DNA of 44,812 nucleotides. Source: DASXHZ01 sp036488085 (GTDB lineage: Bacteria > Acidobacteriota > Thermoanaerobaculia > Gp7-AA8). Of the stretch, positions 31,550-42,212 are shown piece after piece; within the stretch, counting starts at the first letter, position 1, and each line of letters starts with the position of its first letter. The position numbers were made by a program, and so were the translations under genes. The notes beneath the pieces were generated by a model. That model did not search any database. It saw only the letters and a program-made list of their open reading frames with translations, and was not told where the DNA came from. The stretch covers positions 1-44,812 of the forward strand of contig DASXHZ010000003.1 of the NCBI GenBank assembly GCA_036488085.1, given 5' to 3'.

Positions 31550-32290
31550 TCACGTTCCGTACGTCAGCCGATCGGCAAGCACGCGCGGCAAACCGGCTTT
31601 CAAAATCGCAGTCTGGGTTTTCGCGACGTCGTAGGGGACGCGGAAGAACTGCACGGTCAGCTTCACGGAGTCGAAGATGAGGAAGGACGCTTCCGGGTTG
31701 CGATCGCGAGGCTGGCCTACGGAGCCGGGGTTGATGAGATAGCGCAGCTCCGGGTCGAGGCGCACCGTCGCGTCGCCGCGTACCGAAGAGCCGCGGACGC
31801 GGTGGCGGTCATCCATCGAGAAGACCACCGGCAAGTGCGTATGGCCGTAGAGGATGAATCGCCCTTCGATCGAGTGGAACACCTGCGCGGCGTGATGGTC
31901 GTTGAAGACGTACTCGTCTTCATCGTGCGGCGAGCCGTGACAGACGACGACGTCGTGGTCGACGAGCGGCCCGAGCGGCAGCTTCGCGAGGAACTGCTGG
32001 TTCGCGGCGCTGAGGTGATCGCGCGTCCAGAGCGCGGCATGCCTGGCGGCGGCGTTGAACCCGTCCGCGGCATCAATGCCCGCAGCGACCCGGTCATGGT
32101 TGCCGCGGATGTAGAGCTTCGGCGGGCGCAACGTCCGCATCCGGTCGAGCACCTGGTTCGGCTGCGCGCCGTAGCCGACGAAATCGCCGAGACAGATGAT
32201 GCGGTCGAACTTCTTGCGCCGCACGCGGCTCAGCACCGCGCGGAGCGCTTCGTGATTCGAGTGCAGATCGCTGACGACGAGCGCTCTCAC
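31550..32290 (-). CDS. Metallophosphoesterase
   Basis: The 246-aa calcineurin-like phosphoesterase has all core motifs: VVSDLHSNHEALRAVL (D-x-H), CLGDFVGYG (GD), IRGNHDRVA (GNHD), VVCHGSPHDED (H), ILYGHTHLPVVF (GHxH) and LINPGSVGQPRD. It resembles the YfcE or small phosphodiesterase group; the substrate is not inferable. The start is a GTG at 32290 overlapping the shikimate kinase stop, so it is coupled to that gene. Confidence 0.92.
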   Translation of the reverse strand: MRALVVSDLHSNHEALRAVLSRVRRKKFDRIICLGDFVGYGAQPNQVLDRMRTLRPPKLYIRGNHDRVAAGIDAADGFNAAARHAALWTRDHLSAANQQFLAKLPLGPLVDHDVVVCHGSPHDEDEYVFNDHHAAQVFHSIEGRFILYGHTHLPVVFSMDDRHRVRGSSVRGDATVRLDPELRYLINPGSVGQPRDRNPEASFLIFDSVKLTVQFFRVPYDVAKTQTAILKAGLPRVLADRLTYGT

Positions 32291-32823
32291 GCCAGCCTCC
32301 GCGCGCGCTTCGCCGATTCGAGCACGCCCTTCGGCAGCTCCAGCAGGAGCCGCTCCACGATCTCGCCGGGCGTTTCTTCTTCGCGGATCTCGATCGTCAC
32401 GTCAGCGGCCTTGTAGTACTTGATCCTGCTGGCGTACAGCTCGTGTGCCGCCGCGTCGTCGCGAAAGAGCGGCCGTTCCGCCGCTCTGTCGCCGATGCGC
32501 GCGCGCAACAGGGCATACGGCGCCGACAGATAGACCGACAGCCCCTCGGACTGGATGAACTGCATGTTCTCCTCGAACGTGAACGTCCCGCCGCCGGTCG
32601 CGACGATTGCCGACTCGAGGTACTTGGTCGAGCGCAACAGGTCGCGCTCCCGTTTTCTGAAGTACGGCTCGCCGTGCGCGGCGAAGATGTCCTTGACTGT
32701 CATCTTCTCCGACGCTTCGACGAGATCGTCGACGTCGAAGAACGGCGCTTCGAGGCGCGACGCCAGCTCGCGACCAATGGTCGTCTTGCCGGCTCCCATG
32801 AATCCGACGAGGTAGATTTTCAT
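32287..32823 (-). CDS. aroK: Shikimate kinase
   Basis: AroK phosphorylates shikimate in the chorismate pathway. The 178-aa protein has the P-loop FMGAGKTTIG near residue 8, FFDVDDLVE (shikimate and Mg binding), GEPYFRKRERDLL, VATGGGTF (Walker-B-like Gly-Gly-Gly) and RAAERPLF, all in family order. Full length. It overlaps the metallophosphatase gene downstream. An inverted repeat (32856-32934) lies before its start. Confidence 0.94.
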   Translation of the reverse strand: MKIYLVGFMGAGKTTIGRELASRLEAPFFDVDDLVEASEKMTVKDIFAAHGEPYFRKRERDLLRSTKYLESAIVATGGGTFTFEENMQFIQSEGLSVYLSAPYALLRARIGDRAAERPLFRDDAAAHELYASRIKYYKAADVTIEIREEETPGEIVERLLLELPKGVLESAKRARRLA

Positions 32824-32855
32824 GTGGGAGTTTTTCGTAGTTTATCCCGGGAGGC

Positions 32856-32934
32856 GATTCACCACAGAGGCACAGAGAAGAAAGAAATGAAGTTCAATCA
32901 ACTCTCTGAGTCCTCTGTGTCTCTGTGGTGAATC
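32856..32934. repeat. Intergenic inverted repeat of CACCACAGAG type
   Basis: GATTCACCACAGAGGCACAG begins the left arm (32856-32878); the right arm (32914-32934) ends CTCTGTGGTGAATC and pairs with it over 21 bp with one mismatch. The spacer is 35 nt. It fills the 114-bp gap between the accC stop and the aroK start and may form an RNA hairpin for accC. I remember this sequence family as a common dispersed repeat in environmental genomes. Confidence 0.88.
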
Positions 32935-32937
32935 AAA

Positions 32938-34272
<1,335 letters not shown>

Positions 34273-34281
34273 CGGTTCAGG

Positions 34282-34761
<480 letters not shown>

Positions 34762-34774
34762 ATCTTCGACCCTT

Positions 34775-35125
34775 TCAAATCAGCTCGTCGCGCAGCAGAT
34801 GCTTCGCCTTGGCGAGCTCGAATCGCGCGCGCCCGTAATTGCCGTCGGGACGCATGACGAGTAGCACAAAGTACTCCGAGGTAACGGCGGAGAGGAACGT
34901 GATGTACTTCTCGGTGACGAGCGCGAACTGCAGCACCTCGCCCGTGTTCAGCTCCGTGTTCGGCCGGACCGACTTGATGAAGCCGCCGAACTCGGCGCCG
35001 AAGACGTCGAGCGGAACGTTGTCACCCTTGATCGACTCGATCGCGATGCCGTCGAGACCGATGAGGCTCACCGCCAGCGTCCCTTCGACGCGGTCGCGGA
35101 TCCCGGTGAGCACTTCTTTAAACAT
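34775..35125 (-). CDS. Roadblock/LC7-domain protein
   Basis: The 116-aa protein has the LC7 fold pattern: KEVLTGIRDRVEGTLAVSLIGLDGIAIES, then a long helix, and ALVTEKYITFLSAVTSEYFVLLVM. These proteins are MglB-like partners that bind small Ras-like GTPases and set cell polarity or gliding, or bind other regulators. No MglA-type GTPase is in the window. Its start lies inside the 3' end of the TPR gene (8-bp overlap), so the two are translated together. Confidence 0.88.
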   Translation of the reverse strand: MFKEVLTGIRDRVEGTLAVSLIGLDGIAIESIKGDNVPLDVFGAEFGGFIKSVRPNTELNTGEVLQFALVTEKYITFLSAVTSEYFVLLVMRPDGNYGRARFELAKAKHLLRDELI

Positions 35126-36116
35126 GGCTCACCTCGCGGCGGCCGACTTTCGCGAGCCACGCCTCCAGCTTCTTCACCTTCGGATGGCTTCCGGAGCCGG
35201 CTTCGAGCGCCGCTACCTTCGCGCGCACCGTCTCATTGTCCGGATCGCGAAGCAGGATCGTCTCGTAGATCTGCCGCGCATCGGCGACGAGGCCCTGCTT
35301 CGCGTAGAGATCGGCCATCGTCAGCGTCGAGGTGATGTCTTCGTGCGGCGGAGACGGTTCCGGCGCCATCGCCGGTGCGTCGATCATCGGAATCTCGGCC
35401 GTCATATCGAGCGGCACTTCCGCTTCCATCGGCGCGCGGCCGACGTGCATCCCCTCGGGCGCCTCCACTTCAAACGCCGCCGTCGTGAACGGCTGCGCCG
35501 ACTCCTCGAAAGGACTCTCCTCGTGCGCCACGCTCATCGGCTCGTCGTCGGCCGTCGCTTCTTCGACTCTGTGTTCATCGAGGAGCGACGAAGCTGCGTC
35601 CGCCCAAGGCGACTCTTCCTCGGCACTCTGTGGCGGTGCGCCGGCTGCCTCGCGGGCGGGTTCCGGTTCCGGCTCCGGTTCCGCCACCGCGACCTGCGGC
35701 GGATTCACCTCGCGCTCCATCCGGATGATGAGGCCTTGAAGCTCCTCGTCCGAGGGCATGAGCGCGTGGACGAGCTTGTACTTCTTCAACGCCTCGAGCT
35801 TCTCCCCCTGCGCCAGGTACGCATCGGCGAGGAGCCGGGCCGCGACGACATTGCCGGGATCGAGCTGCAGCGCCTTGGTCAGCGCCGCGATGGCCGCCGG
35901 ATCATTCTTCTCTTCCCGCAGGACGCGCCCGAGAGAAACCCAGGCGGACAGATACGTCGGATGGTGTTCCAGCCCGGCGCGCAGGACCGCCTCGGCCTCC
36001 GAGAGCGCCGACACCTTCCTCAGCTCCTCGGCGAGGGGGAAAAAGAGACGGCTCTTCGGATCGGTCTTGATCCGGAACCGTAGCTCTTCGATCTTCGGAG
36101 TAGTCGCCTGTGCCAT
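35118..36116 (-). CDS. Tetratricopeptide-repeat protein
   Basis: The 332-aa protein has TPR-type helix pairs near residues 15-150 (AEAVLRAGLEHHPTYLSAWVSLG, AAIAALTKALQLDPGNVVAARLLADAY, QGEKLEALKKYKLV) and near 270-320 (LYAKQGLVADARQIYETILL). A Glu/Pro-rich low-complexity linker (EPEPEPEPAREAA and ESPF segments) joins them. There is no signal peptide or transmembrane helix. It overlaps the roadblock gene by 8 bp; TPR-roadblock partnership as scaffold and adaptor is plausible but not shown. Confidence 0.85.
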   Translation of the reverse strand: MAQATTPKIEELRFRIKTDPKSRLFFPLAEELRKVSALSEAEAVLRAGLEHHPTYLSAWVSLGRVLREEKNDPAAIAALTKALQLDPGNVVAARLLADAYLAQGEKLEALKKYKLVHALMPSDEELQGLIIRMEREVNPPQVAVAEPEPEPEPAREAAGAPPQSAEEESPWADAASSLLDEHRVEEATADDEPMSVAHEESPFEESAQPFTTAAFEVEAPEGMHVGRAPMEAEVPLDMTAEIPMIDAPAMAPEPSPPHEDITSTLTMADLYAKQGLVADARQIYETILLRDPDNETVRAKVAALEAGSGSHPKVKKLEAWLAKVGRREVSHV

Positions 36117-36189
36117 CGATCCGCCCGGAAGCTCCCGGAACCCGTGAAATACGCGAAACGAGAAGATATTGCAAGAGCGAGGGTTAGCG

Positions 36190-36708
36190 CTAAACGCCCA
36201 TTTTCCGCCGCGCGCCGCGGCGGCGGCCGGAGCATTCCCGAAATGCCCGCTTCATCGTCTGAAACGATTCATTCGTGCTGTCGTCAGGATCGGCCGTCAC
36301 GACGCTCTTCGTCTCGTGAAACACCGCCTGTTCGATCCTCTCGCATTCTGCTTCCTCAGCCGCCCACAGTGGCTTCAGCCGCTCCTCGATAGAGCGCATT
36401 TTGCGCCATGCCCAGATCGCGCGCTTCTGGTAGACGGCGACTCTCTCCACCTCCTCCACGCTCACCGGGACCGTTCCTTCCGGAACGAGTCCGGCCCGCA
36501 TGCGAGCGGCCAGCCGCCTCAGCTCCCCCGGCTTCATCGGAACAGGCGGAAGAATGGGGGCCTGGTTCTCCGGATCGGGCAAGAGTTTCCACAACCGCCT
36601 CCAGGCGACCAACCCGACCGTGGTCAGCCTTTCGATTTCCGCGAGGCGCGCCTCGCGCTCGGGGCTCATCGGCCCTTGTGCCATGGCTCTCGTCAGGGGA
36701 ATCAACAT
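36190..36708 (-). CDS. Basic helical protein, unrecognised
   Basis: The ATG at 36708 has GGGAGAGAG upstream, so I keep it; 172 aa. The sequence is helical and charged with a Pro-rich middle (PDPENQAPILPPVPMKPGE) and a basic C-terminus (RRRGARRKMGV). There is no signal peptide or transmembrane segment. I do not recognise it. The gene 75 bp upstream (36784-37368) has a similar Shine-Dalgarno (AGGGAGGA), so the two form one transcript separated by a hairpin. Confidence 0.7.
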   Translation of the reverse strand: MLIPLTRAMAQGPMSPEREARLAEIERLTTVGLVAWRRLWKLLPDPENQAPILPPVPMKPGELRRLAARMRAGLVPEGTVPVSVEEVERVAVYQKRAIWAWRKMRSIEERLKPLWAAEEAECERIEQAVFHETKSVVTADPDDSTNESFQTMKRAFRECSGRRRGARRKMGV

Positions 36709-36741
36709 TTCTCTCTCCCTTCTTGGCGATCGAGTGAAGGA

Positions 36742-36764
36742 CCGGGCGCTCGCGAAGCGCCCGG
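36742..36764 (-). terminator. GC-rich hairpin between two unrecognised genes
   Basis: CCGGGCGCT (36742-36750) pairs perfectly with AGCGCCCGG (36756-36764) around a 5-nt loop. It lies just after the stop of the 36784-37368 gene on the minus strand. There is no T-tract after it, so it is more likely a partial terminator or an RNA-stabilising hairpin than a full intrinsic terminator. Confidence 0.5.
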
Positions 36765-36783
36765 CCCTCCCCTCTACCTTACA

Positions 36784-37368
36784 TTACGTTCCAGACTCCT
36801 TCGACTCTCCCAGCACGTGCTGTGGTGCCGGGACCTGAGGCGCCGGAGCCGGCGTCTCGGAAGCTGGCGCCGCCTTCTTGCGCCGCTTCGAGCTCTTCAG
36901 ACGGTGAATCTCCTCCACGTGCGGCACGAGCTGAGCGTTGGCCGGATCGCGCACGAGCTGCTTGCTGATCGCGAACGTCTGGCCGGCGATGACCGACAGA
37001 CGCTGGCGACGGATCAAGTTCGCTCCCGCGATGCCGTTCAACAACCCCCTCAGTTCGTCCTCGACCGCCGTCCAGCGGTTCGACTCCTCGTGCATGCCGC
37101 GGACGTCTTCGGACTGTCCGACCGCCTGCGAGACGATCGGCGATGCCCCGATGGCGTTGATCGACGCCTGCAGGATCTCGTTCGACGTGAGAATCCGTCT
37201 CCGGAGCTGGACTCGCTGCTGAGCGTTCAGCGGCGCAACCTCCTGGATCTGGCTACGGATGTCTCGAAGCTGACCGACGATCGCCTCCGGCGTCAGCGGC
37301 GTTTGCGGCTGCGGCGTGTCCGCAGCGGCGTTGGGCGTGGTACTGCTGTTGATGATCTGGTGATACAT
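36784..37368 (-). CDS. Helical protein, unrecognised
   Basis: The ATG at 37368 has AGGGAGGA at good spacing, giving 194 aa (MYHQIINSSTTPNAA). It has a Pro/Gln-rich N-terminus, a long helical core (about 25-150, with EVAPLNAQQRVQLRRRILT and AIGASPIVSQAVGQSEDVRG), and a Lys/Arg then Ala/Pro-rich tail (KSSKRRKKAAP). There is no signal peptide. The frame also extends upstream without support. I do not recognise it. It probably shares a transcript with the gene at 36190. Confidence 0.72.
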   Translation of the reverse strand: MYHQIINSSTTPNAAADTPQPQTPLTPEAIVGQLRDIRSQIQEVAPLNAQQRVQLRRRILTSNEILQASINAIGASPIVSQAVGQSEDVRGMHEESNRWTAVEDELRGLLNGIAGANLIRRQRLSVIAGQTFAISKQLVRDPANAQLVPHVEEIHRLKSSKRRKKAAPASETPAPAPQVPAPQHVLGESKESGT

Positions 37369-37648
37369 ATCGTCCTCCCTTTCAAATTCGACCGGGGAAA
37401 GGTTGTCCGGAGGGCGACATGACTTGTCGACGAGTGCATGGCGGTCCACCGGTTGGAAAAAGGCGACAACGAGTCGACTCTTCCGGTTGATGATTTCCCG
37501 GAGGTGTGCACGACCCCCGGAGCCCGCGGCAGGAGGAGCTTTGCTCGACTCCCGCATGGGTACGAGTCAGTTGGCCTTTCAGCCTGTCGACCCCCACCCG
37601 TTCGCCGCAAGAACCGTTCTCACGTTGAGGGACAGTTCCAAACCTAAT
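37369..37648. other. Gene-free gap of 280 bp
   Basis: Nothing convincing is seen here except the ribosome site of the 36784-37368 gene (AGGGAGGA, next to its ATG at 37368). Small frames are shadows. It is the probable promoter region of the minus-strand pair downstream and contains no clear -10/-35. Confidence 0.5.
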
Positions 37649-40033
37649 CTACAACATGTCGCGAGGTGATGTCAACTGTTCTTTTTCGCATCCTCGGATC
37701 CATCCGGTTTCGCTGTACGTCAGCGCTGAACCGGCGTGGCGGGCTGAGAAAAGGAACAGGGCCAGAAGCAGCGTGATCGCACTGATCACGACGCCGGCGT
37801 CGAAAAATGGATTGTGATAGGTGAACGCGATGCGGTGATGGCCAGGCGGCACTGCGACGCCTTGGAAAGCAATGTTCACCGGAAGGATGGTGGCAGGCCG
37901 TCCGTCGATGGTAGCGCGCCAGCCGTCATCGCGTGTCACGCTGGCCACGAGCAGCCCTCGCCCGCTCGTGACGGTATCCACCTCGGCGTGGTTCGCGCGC
38001 TCCTCGAACGCGAGCACCGAGCCGCGACTCGCGGAGAGACTTCCAGCCGCCACGTAGGCGGCATGCCGACCATGCTGATGACTGCTCACTGCCTCAACAA
38101 AGTCCTCCTCCGAGCGAAACGGTACGACCTCGTCAGCAAAGTAGTACCGCGGGCTCTCCCGCAACCGGAGGAACGTGATCGGGCGAACGGCGCTCGGGTC
38201 GCGGGGCCGCGGGAGAGGCGGACGGAACGCAGCAAGCCACTCGACATTCGCCATCGCTGCCCAGGCGTCCAACTGGATCGGATCCCGAGGTGGATGGCGC
38301 AAGAAGGCTTTGAGGAAATCCGCCGCGGGGCGAAGATTCGTCAGGTCAATGTCGCGCTCGAGGATCGTCGAACGCCCCCACGCCGCAGGCAGCCTCGGGA
38401 AAAGACCGTTTCGAATGACCCAATAGATTCTGGATCGGTCGGCGTTGTACCACCTCATGACCGGTCCGGCGCTCCATTCGGGCTGAAAGAAGATTCGAGA
38501 CGCCGGCCCGGCGTCTCGCAGTTCGTCGACGATCGGCGGAGGCGAGAAGAATTCACGCGGCATGCGCGGCGCCAGCTCGTTGACCAGCGGCACGAGGTCG
38601 AGCACGACGAACAGAACCGCAAAGGCGGGGACGAGACGACGACGCAGTGTGGCGAGAACACCAGCGAGCACCACGGCACGCCATAGAACCGACAGCCAGT
38701 CAGCGCGGCACATGCTCATCGAGCGAGCGAGGGCGTTTGGCGACACTTGCCAGAGCCTGGCAAACGTAGTCTCGCCAATGCCCGTGAATGCGAACCCGGT
38801 CATGATGACGGTCATGAACAAGACGACCATCGCAACTTTGAACGAGGTCGCCAGCCATGCGCGATCGTTCAAGACCCGATTGATAGCGAGTCCCGATGCG
38901 AGAACGAGTATGAATGCGGCGCCGGTGGCGAATCGCTCCGGAAACCGGAGAGCGAGCGGCACCTTCGCCTCGTAGGCCAGCCGAAGCAGCGGCGTGTGGT
39001 CGCCCATGCAGACGATCAGCAGAAGGGCCGCCGAGAGCACGCCGGCGACCGTTTTCCGGTCGCGGCGAACGACGCCTGAGATCAGCGCGATGAGCGGCAG
39101 CAATCCGAGGTAAAGGCTCTGAAAGTACGGAGCACCTTGACCGCGATATAGGAAACCTCCCCAGTAGTCGTTGCTCAGGAAAGGATTACGGCCCAAGAAA
39201 TGCGGTTGCAGAAATTCGGCGAGCCGGATCGGCGGAAGGCTCCAGGTCGCGATCATTTCGTATGACATCCCGAGCGAGCGCGCCGTGTGACGGATGAAGT
39301 CGATGGTCGGCAGCAGTTGCACGGCAGCGATTCCGGCGGCGAGGGCGAGCGGAACCGTGCTGGCACCGATGGCGCGCCAGCGCTCTTGCGATCGGACAGC
39401 GTGATACCACGCGTAGCCGGCGCAGATCCCCGCAATCTGCAGTACGTTACCGGGTTCGAATATCAGGAGAACCATCGCCATGCACATTGCTGCGAGCGCG
39501 AGGTCTCTCCTCGTTCGCTGCAGCAGATAACGGCGAAAGAAGAGGAGACACCATGGAAACCACGCCAACGGAAAGAGCGTAGTCAACAAGTTGCTCGCCG
39601 ACACAAACGGGCCGCTCAAAGCGAAAGAAATCGCGGTGATGAGCGCCGCCTCGGCGCGTGCCCTCAGCGACCGCATTAGAGCGTACATCCCGATCGTGCC
39701 GATCAAGAAATGCAGCAGAATGTGAAGCCGGAATCCGAGGTAGAAATCGGGAAGATGGATCAGCCACTGGCCGGGATAGAAGACTTCATATTCCGGGTTG
39801 GCGAGAGCAGGCTGTCCGCCAGCATAAAAGCGATTCCAGAGCGGCAGTTCACCCGAGGCCACAATACGGTGGATGACGCTCTTCGTCGGGAAGTAATAGC
39901 GCGTCAGATCGCGGACGAAAAACGACGACCCACTGAGGAGAACGTCCGCGAAACACGCCGCCAGGAGCAGGATCACCAGAGCGACTGCGACCGCATCCGC
40001 CGAAGAGGGTCGCTTCCCCACGAATGGGGTCAC
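37649..40033 (-). CDS. YfhO-family polytopic membrane protein
   Basis: The 794-aa protein starts at a GTG and has about a dozen transmembrane helices through residues 10-480, with LTRYYFPTKSVIHRI and WNRFYAGGQPALANPEYEVFYPGQWLI near the N-terminus as in YfhO. A soluble part of about 250 residues follows, ending in the YfhO-like RATIDGRPATILPVN and VAVPPGHHRIAFTYHNPFFDAG, then one last helix. YfhO proteins are GT-C-type glycosyltransferase relatives acting on lipid-linked or surface sugars. It is alone on its strand; the degraded Rhs copy abuts its start. Confidence 0.88.
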   Translation of the reverse strand: MTPFVGKRPSSADAVAVALVILLLAACFADVLLSGSSFFVRDLTRYYFPTKSVIHRIVASGELPLWNRFYAGGQPALANPEYEVFYPGQWLIHLPDFYLGFRLHILLHFLIGTIGMYALMRSLRARAEAALITAISFALSGPFVSASNLLTTLFPLAWFPWCLLFFRRYLLQRTRRDLALAAMCMAMVLLIFEPGNVLQIAGICAGYAWYHAVRSQERWRAIGASTVPLALAAGIAAVQLLPTIDFIRHTARSLGMSYEMIATWSLPPIRLAEFLQPHFLGRNPFLSNDYWGGFLYRGQGAPYFQSLYLGLLPLIALISGVVRRDRKTVAGVLSAALLLIVCMGDHTPLLRLAYEAKVPLALRFPERFATGAAFILVLASGLAINRVLNDRAWLATSFKVAMVVLFMTVIMTGFAFTGIGETTFARLWQVSPNALARSMSMCRADWLSVLWRAVVLAGVLATLRRRLVPAFAVLFVVLDLVPLVNELAPRMPREFFSPPPIVDELRDAGPASRIFFQPEWSAGPVMRWYNADRSRIYWVIRNGLFPRLPAAWGRSTILERDIDLTNLRPAADFLKAFLRHPPRDPIQLDAWAAMANVEWLAAFRPPLPRPRDPSAVRPITFLRLRESPRYYFADEVVPFRSEEDFVEAVSSHQHGRHAAYVAAGSLSASRGSVLAFEERANHAEVDTVTSGRGLLVASVTRDDGWRATIDGRPATILPVNIAFQGVAVPPGHHRIAFTYHNPFFDAGVVISAITLLLALFLFSARHAGSALTYSETGWIRGCEKEQLTSPRDML

Positions 40034-40545
40034 AAGCCGGCCACGCTCCGGCGGGCGCCGGTGGGTTCGCGGCGCGAGACCGCGGCGTAATCACGAGTCC
40101 GCATCAGCAAATGGGTGAATTGCCCCGACGTCCAACTGATTGTCTCTCGTCGTTGTTCGTAACCAAAGGGCGACAGTCTCTCACGGTAGTCATAAAGATT
40201 TGACCCAACACGAAGTCGCAGCGGGTCACTCTGCGTATACCGCCCCCACCCATCCCGGTACCATCGGAAGATGTTGTAGTTCTCCTCAGTCCCTTCCCGT
40301 GTCATCGCGAGTTCCTGACCCAATCGACATACTTTCACCTACCGACGCGAGAAGAGATATTAATTCGGAGAAATGTAGAGGATAACAAGCTCAGCCCGCA
40401 ATGGGAAGCGGCATGCCGGATAATTGATGGTGGTCGACTCGCCGGCGAGATCGAACGATCTGGCCGTTGAACCAGATGATCCGGCGGTTCATGAGCAGCG
40501 GCGCCGACATGATGATGCGCGTTCTGACCCCAGACGTTGTTCGTC
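40030..40545 (-). pseudogene. Degenerate Rhs core-repeat remnant
   Basis: Two blocks match the intact Rhs gene at the window end in the same order and strand. Block 1 (40441-40545) corresponds to the segment encoding NNVWGQSTHHIM and the NREIIWFNGQP region, and block 2 (40216-40330) to the segment encoding GQELAM, EGTEENYN and RWY..GWGRYTQSDP (44290-44405). The DNA is closely similar. The roughly 235 bp between the blocks in the intact copy is replaced by about 110 bp of unrelated sequence, and frameshifts occur. After block 2 the frame runs on to 40030 with no toxin domain recognised. It is a duplicated, decayed Rhs end. Confidence 0.8.
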
Positions 40546-40629
40546 GCATTTCAAGTCTCTCCGGCACAGCTCACGAAACTGGCCACGGTAGCTGGTGTTC
40601 GAGACGAGCTTGTCGTAGAGTTCCCGTTT

Positions 40630-41574
40630 GTGAGGGTGCCACGGTATGTACCGCCGCTCATCGGCTCAATCGCGGCGATCGTCGCTTTCCTGATGCCGCA
40701 CCCGATTACCTTGCACGGAGTGGGGATCGGCGACATCGGGCCGCCGCTTGTCGGGATGGCGCAGTTTATCCACGGCAGCTCCGCATACGCGGTCCGGTTG
40801 CGCGCGGGACGACTGGCGAGTTATCCGTTTACGACGATGCTCGTCCTGTCGCCGCTGCTGGTCGTTCCGATCCCGCTCGTCGCTGCGACATTTGACGGCC
40901 TCGTGTCGTTCGCGCTCGCGGAGGCGATTCGAAGAAAGGGATCGGCATGGCAACTTCTGCTGTTTGTAACGCCCTCATATGTGGCGGCGCTCCACTCGGT
41001 TCAATGGTCGCCTCTACTGACGGCGGCGCTATTGGTCCCTGCGCTTCTTCCGTTCGCAGTGGTCAAACCGCAGATAGGGATCGTCCTTGCTGCGGCGGGT
41101 CATTGGCGAACGCGAACGATCATCGCGGCGGCCGGCATCGTACTGTTGTCGCTTGCGGTCTTTCCGCGCTGGCCGTGGATCTGGCTGAAGAGCGGAAGCC
41201 TCGATACGTACATCGGACGGCCGCCGCTTCTCGTCGGACCCGGAGTTCTTCTTCTCGCGTCGGCGTACGCATGGCGGACTTGGCGAGGGCGGTGCGTATT
41301 GGCGATGTCACTGGTGCCACAACGCTTCTTTTATGACCAACTTCTGCTCTTCGTCGCTCCGATGTCGCCGTGGCAGATGGCGGTACTGCTCGCTACGTCG
41401 TGGACGGCTGTCGGCGTGAGCCGTGCCGCCGGCTGGTGGATTCCCCGATCCGGCGATCAGCATCCTCTGGCGTGGATCATAGTCGTCCTCGGCTTCTATC
41501 TTCCAGCAGCCGCAATCGTCGTCTGGAATGAGTGGCGGCGAAGAGCAGGGCTCAACTCGCCCGGGCCGGGCTGA
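40630..41574 (+). CDS. Polytopic membrane protein, GT87/DUF2029-like C-terminal part
   Basis: The frame encodes about 315 residues with nine or so hydrophobic helices. SYPFTTMLVLSPLLVVPIPL and HSVQWSPLLTAALLVPALL with AVVKPQIGIVLAA resemble the DUF2029 (GT87) mannosyltransferase family, in which a GT-C catalytic part precedes such sequence. The usual N-terminal catalytic region with its acidic loop is not seen, and the open frame extends upstream only into the Rhs remnant (to 40537). I take a GTG near 40630 as a possible start, but no ribosome site is clear. It could be a truncated or a different family protein. Confidence 0.55.
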   Translation: MRVPRYVPPLIGSIAAIVAFLMPHPITLHGVGIGDIGPPLVGMAQFIHGSSAYAVRLRAGRLASYPFTTMLVLSPLLVVPIPLVAATFDGLVSFALAEAIRRKGSAWQLLLFVTPSYVAALHSVQWSPLLTAALLVPALLPFAVVKPQIGIVLAAAGHWRTRTIIAAAGIVLLSLAVFPRWPWIWLKSGSLDTYIGRPPLLVGPGVLLLASAYAWRTWRGRCVLAMSLVPQRFFYDQLLLFVAPMSPWQMAVLLATSWTAVGVSRAAGWWIPRSGDQHPLAWIIVVLGFYLPAAAIVVWNEWRRRAGLNSPGPG

Positions 41575-42212
41575 AGCCCGTCTATATTTGCCGCGAGCAT
41601 CTCGGCATCGCCGCGCTCGCGGATCACTTCTTGCGCGACTCTTTCGAATCGTATTGTGCCGCAGCAGACGCGTCGATCGGCGACGGGGTCAAGGCGGTTC
41701 GGGCGGTGGAGGCCTTGACGCCGTCGACGATCGACGCGATTGCACGCAGGCGTCGTCGACGGAGTGATGTGCGGCCGCATCGACGAGAACACGCGTAGTC
41801 GCCGGGGCGGGAGACGCGGCGGCCGGCGCTGGGGGTGTGGGCGGTGGAAGCACCGGTTTGCCAGAGGCAACGTGCGGCTGGCGCAGCCAGGCGCGCACGG
41901 CGCGGCGAGGGTGGAGCGTGCTGCCCATCGCGACGTCGTCGATGAATGCTGTAACGATGCGGCGGCGGGGGGCGGGCGGGTCGGGTCAGCGAAAGAACCA
42001 TCCGGTATGCGGCCGCGGCTTGGTCGCCGCCGCTGGCGTTGCCGATGATGGCGCCAGGTTCTGTTCTTCTCTCGACGGCTACCAAGCGCTCGACCACGCA
42101 CTCTCTCAGGTTGATCACTGCAAACCGCGCCAGCCGAGGTTCCGCCACGCACCGCGACTCTGCAGGAAGTGGTGGGATCCTTCGCACACCGCCATCTGCA
42201 GCGATCGGTAGG
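41575..42212. other. 638 bp without a supportable gene
   Basis: Both strands show only overlapping Arg/Pro-rich frames with no start signal, motif or family likeness. Some (for example the stretch encoding GLKPVYICREHLGIAALADHF from 41570) look slightly protein-like and could be gene fragments. It separates the GT87-like gene from the broken small genes. Confidence 0.4.

Noticed and set aside
41496..42187. Large minus-strand Arg/Pro-rich frames as a gene or transposase
   Set aside because: No start signal, catalytic motif or family likeness; composition is like a shadow frame.
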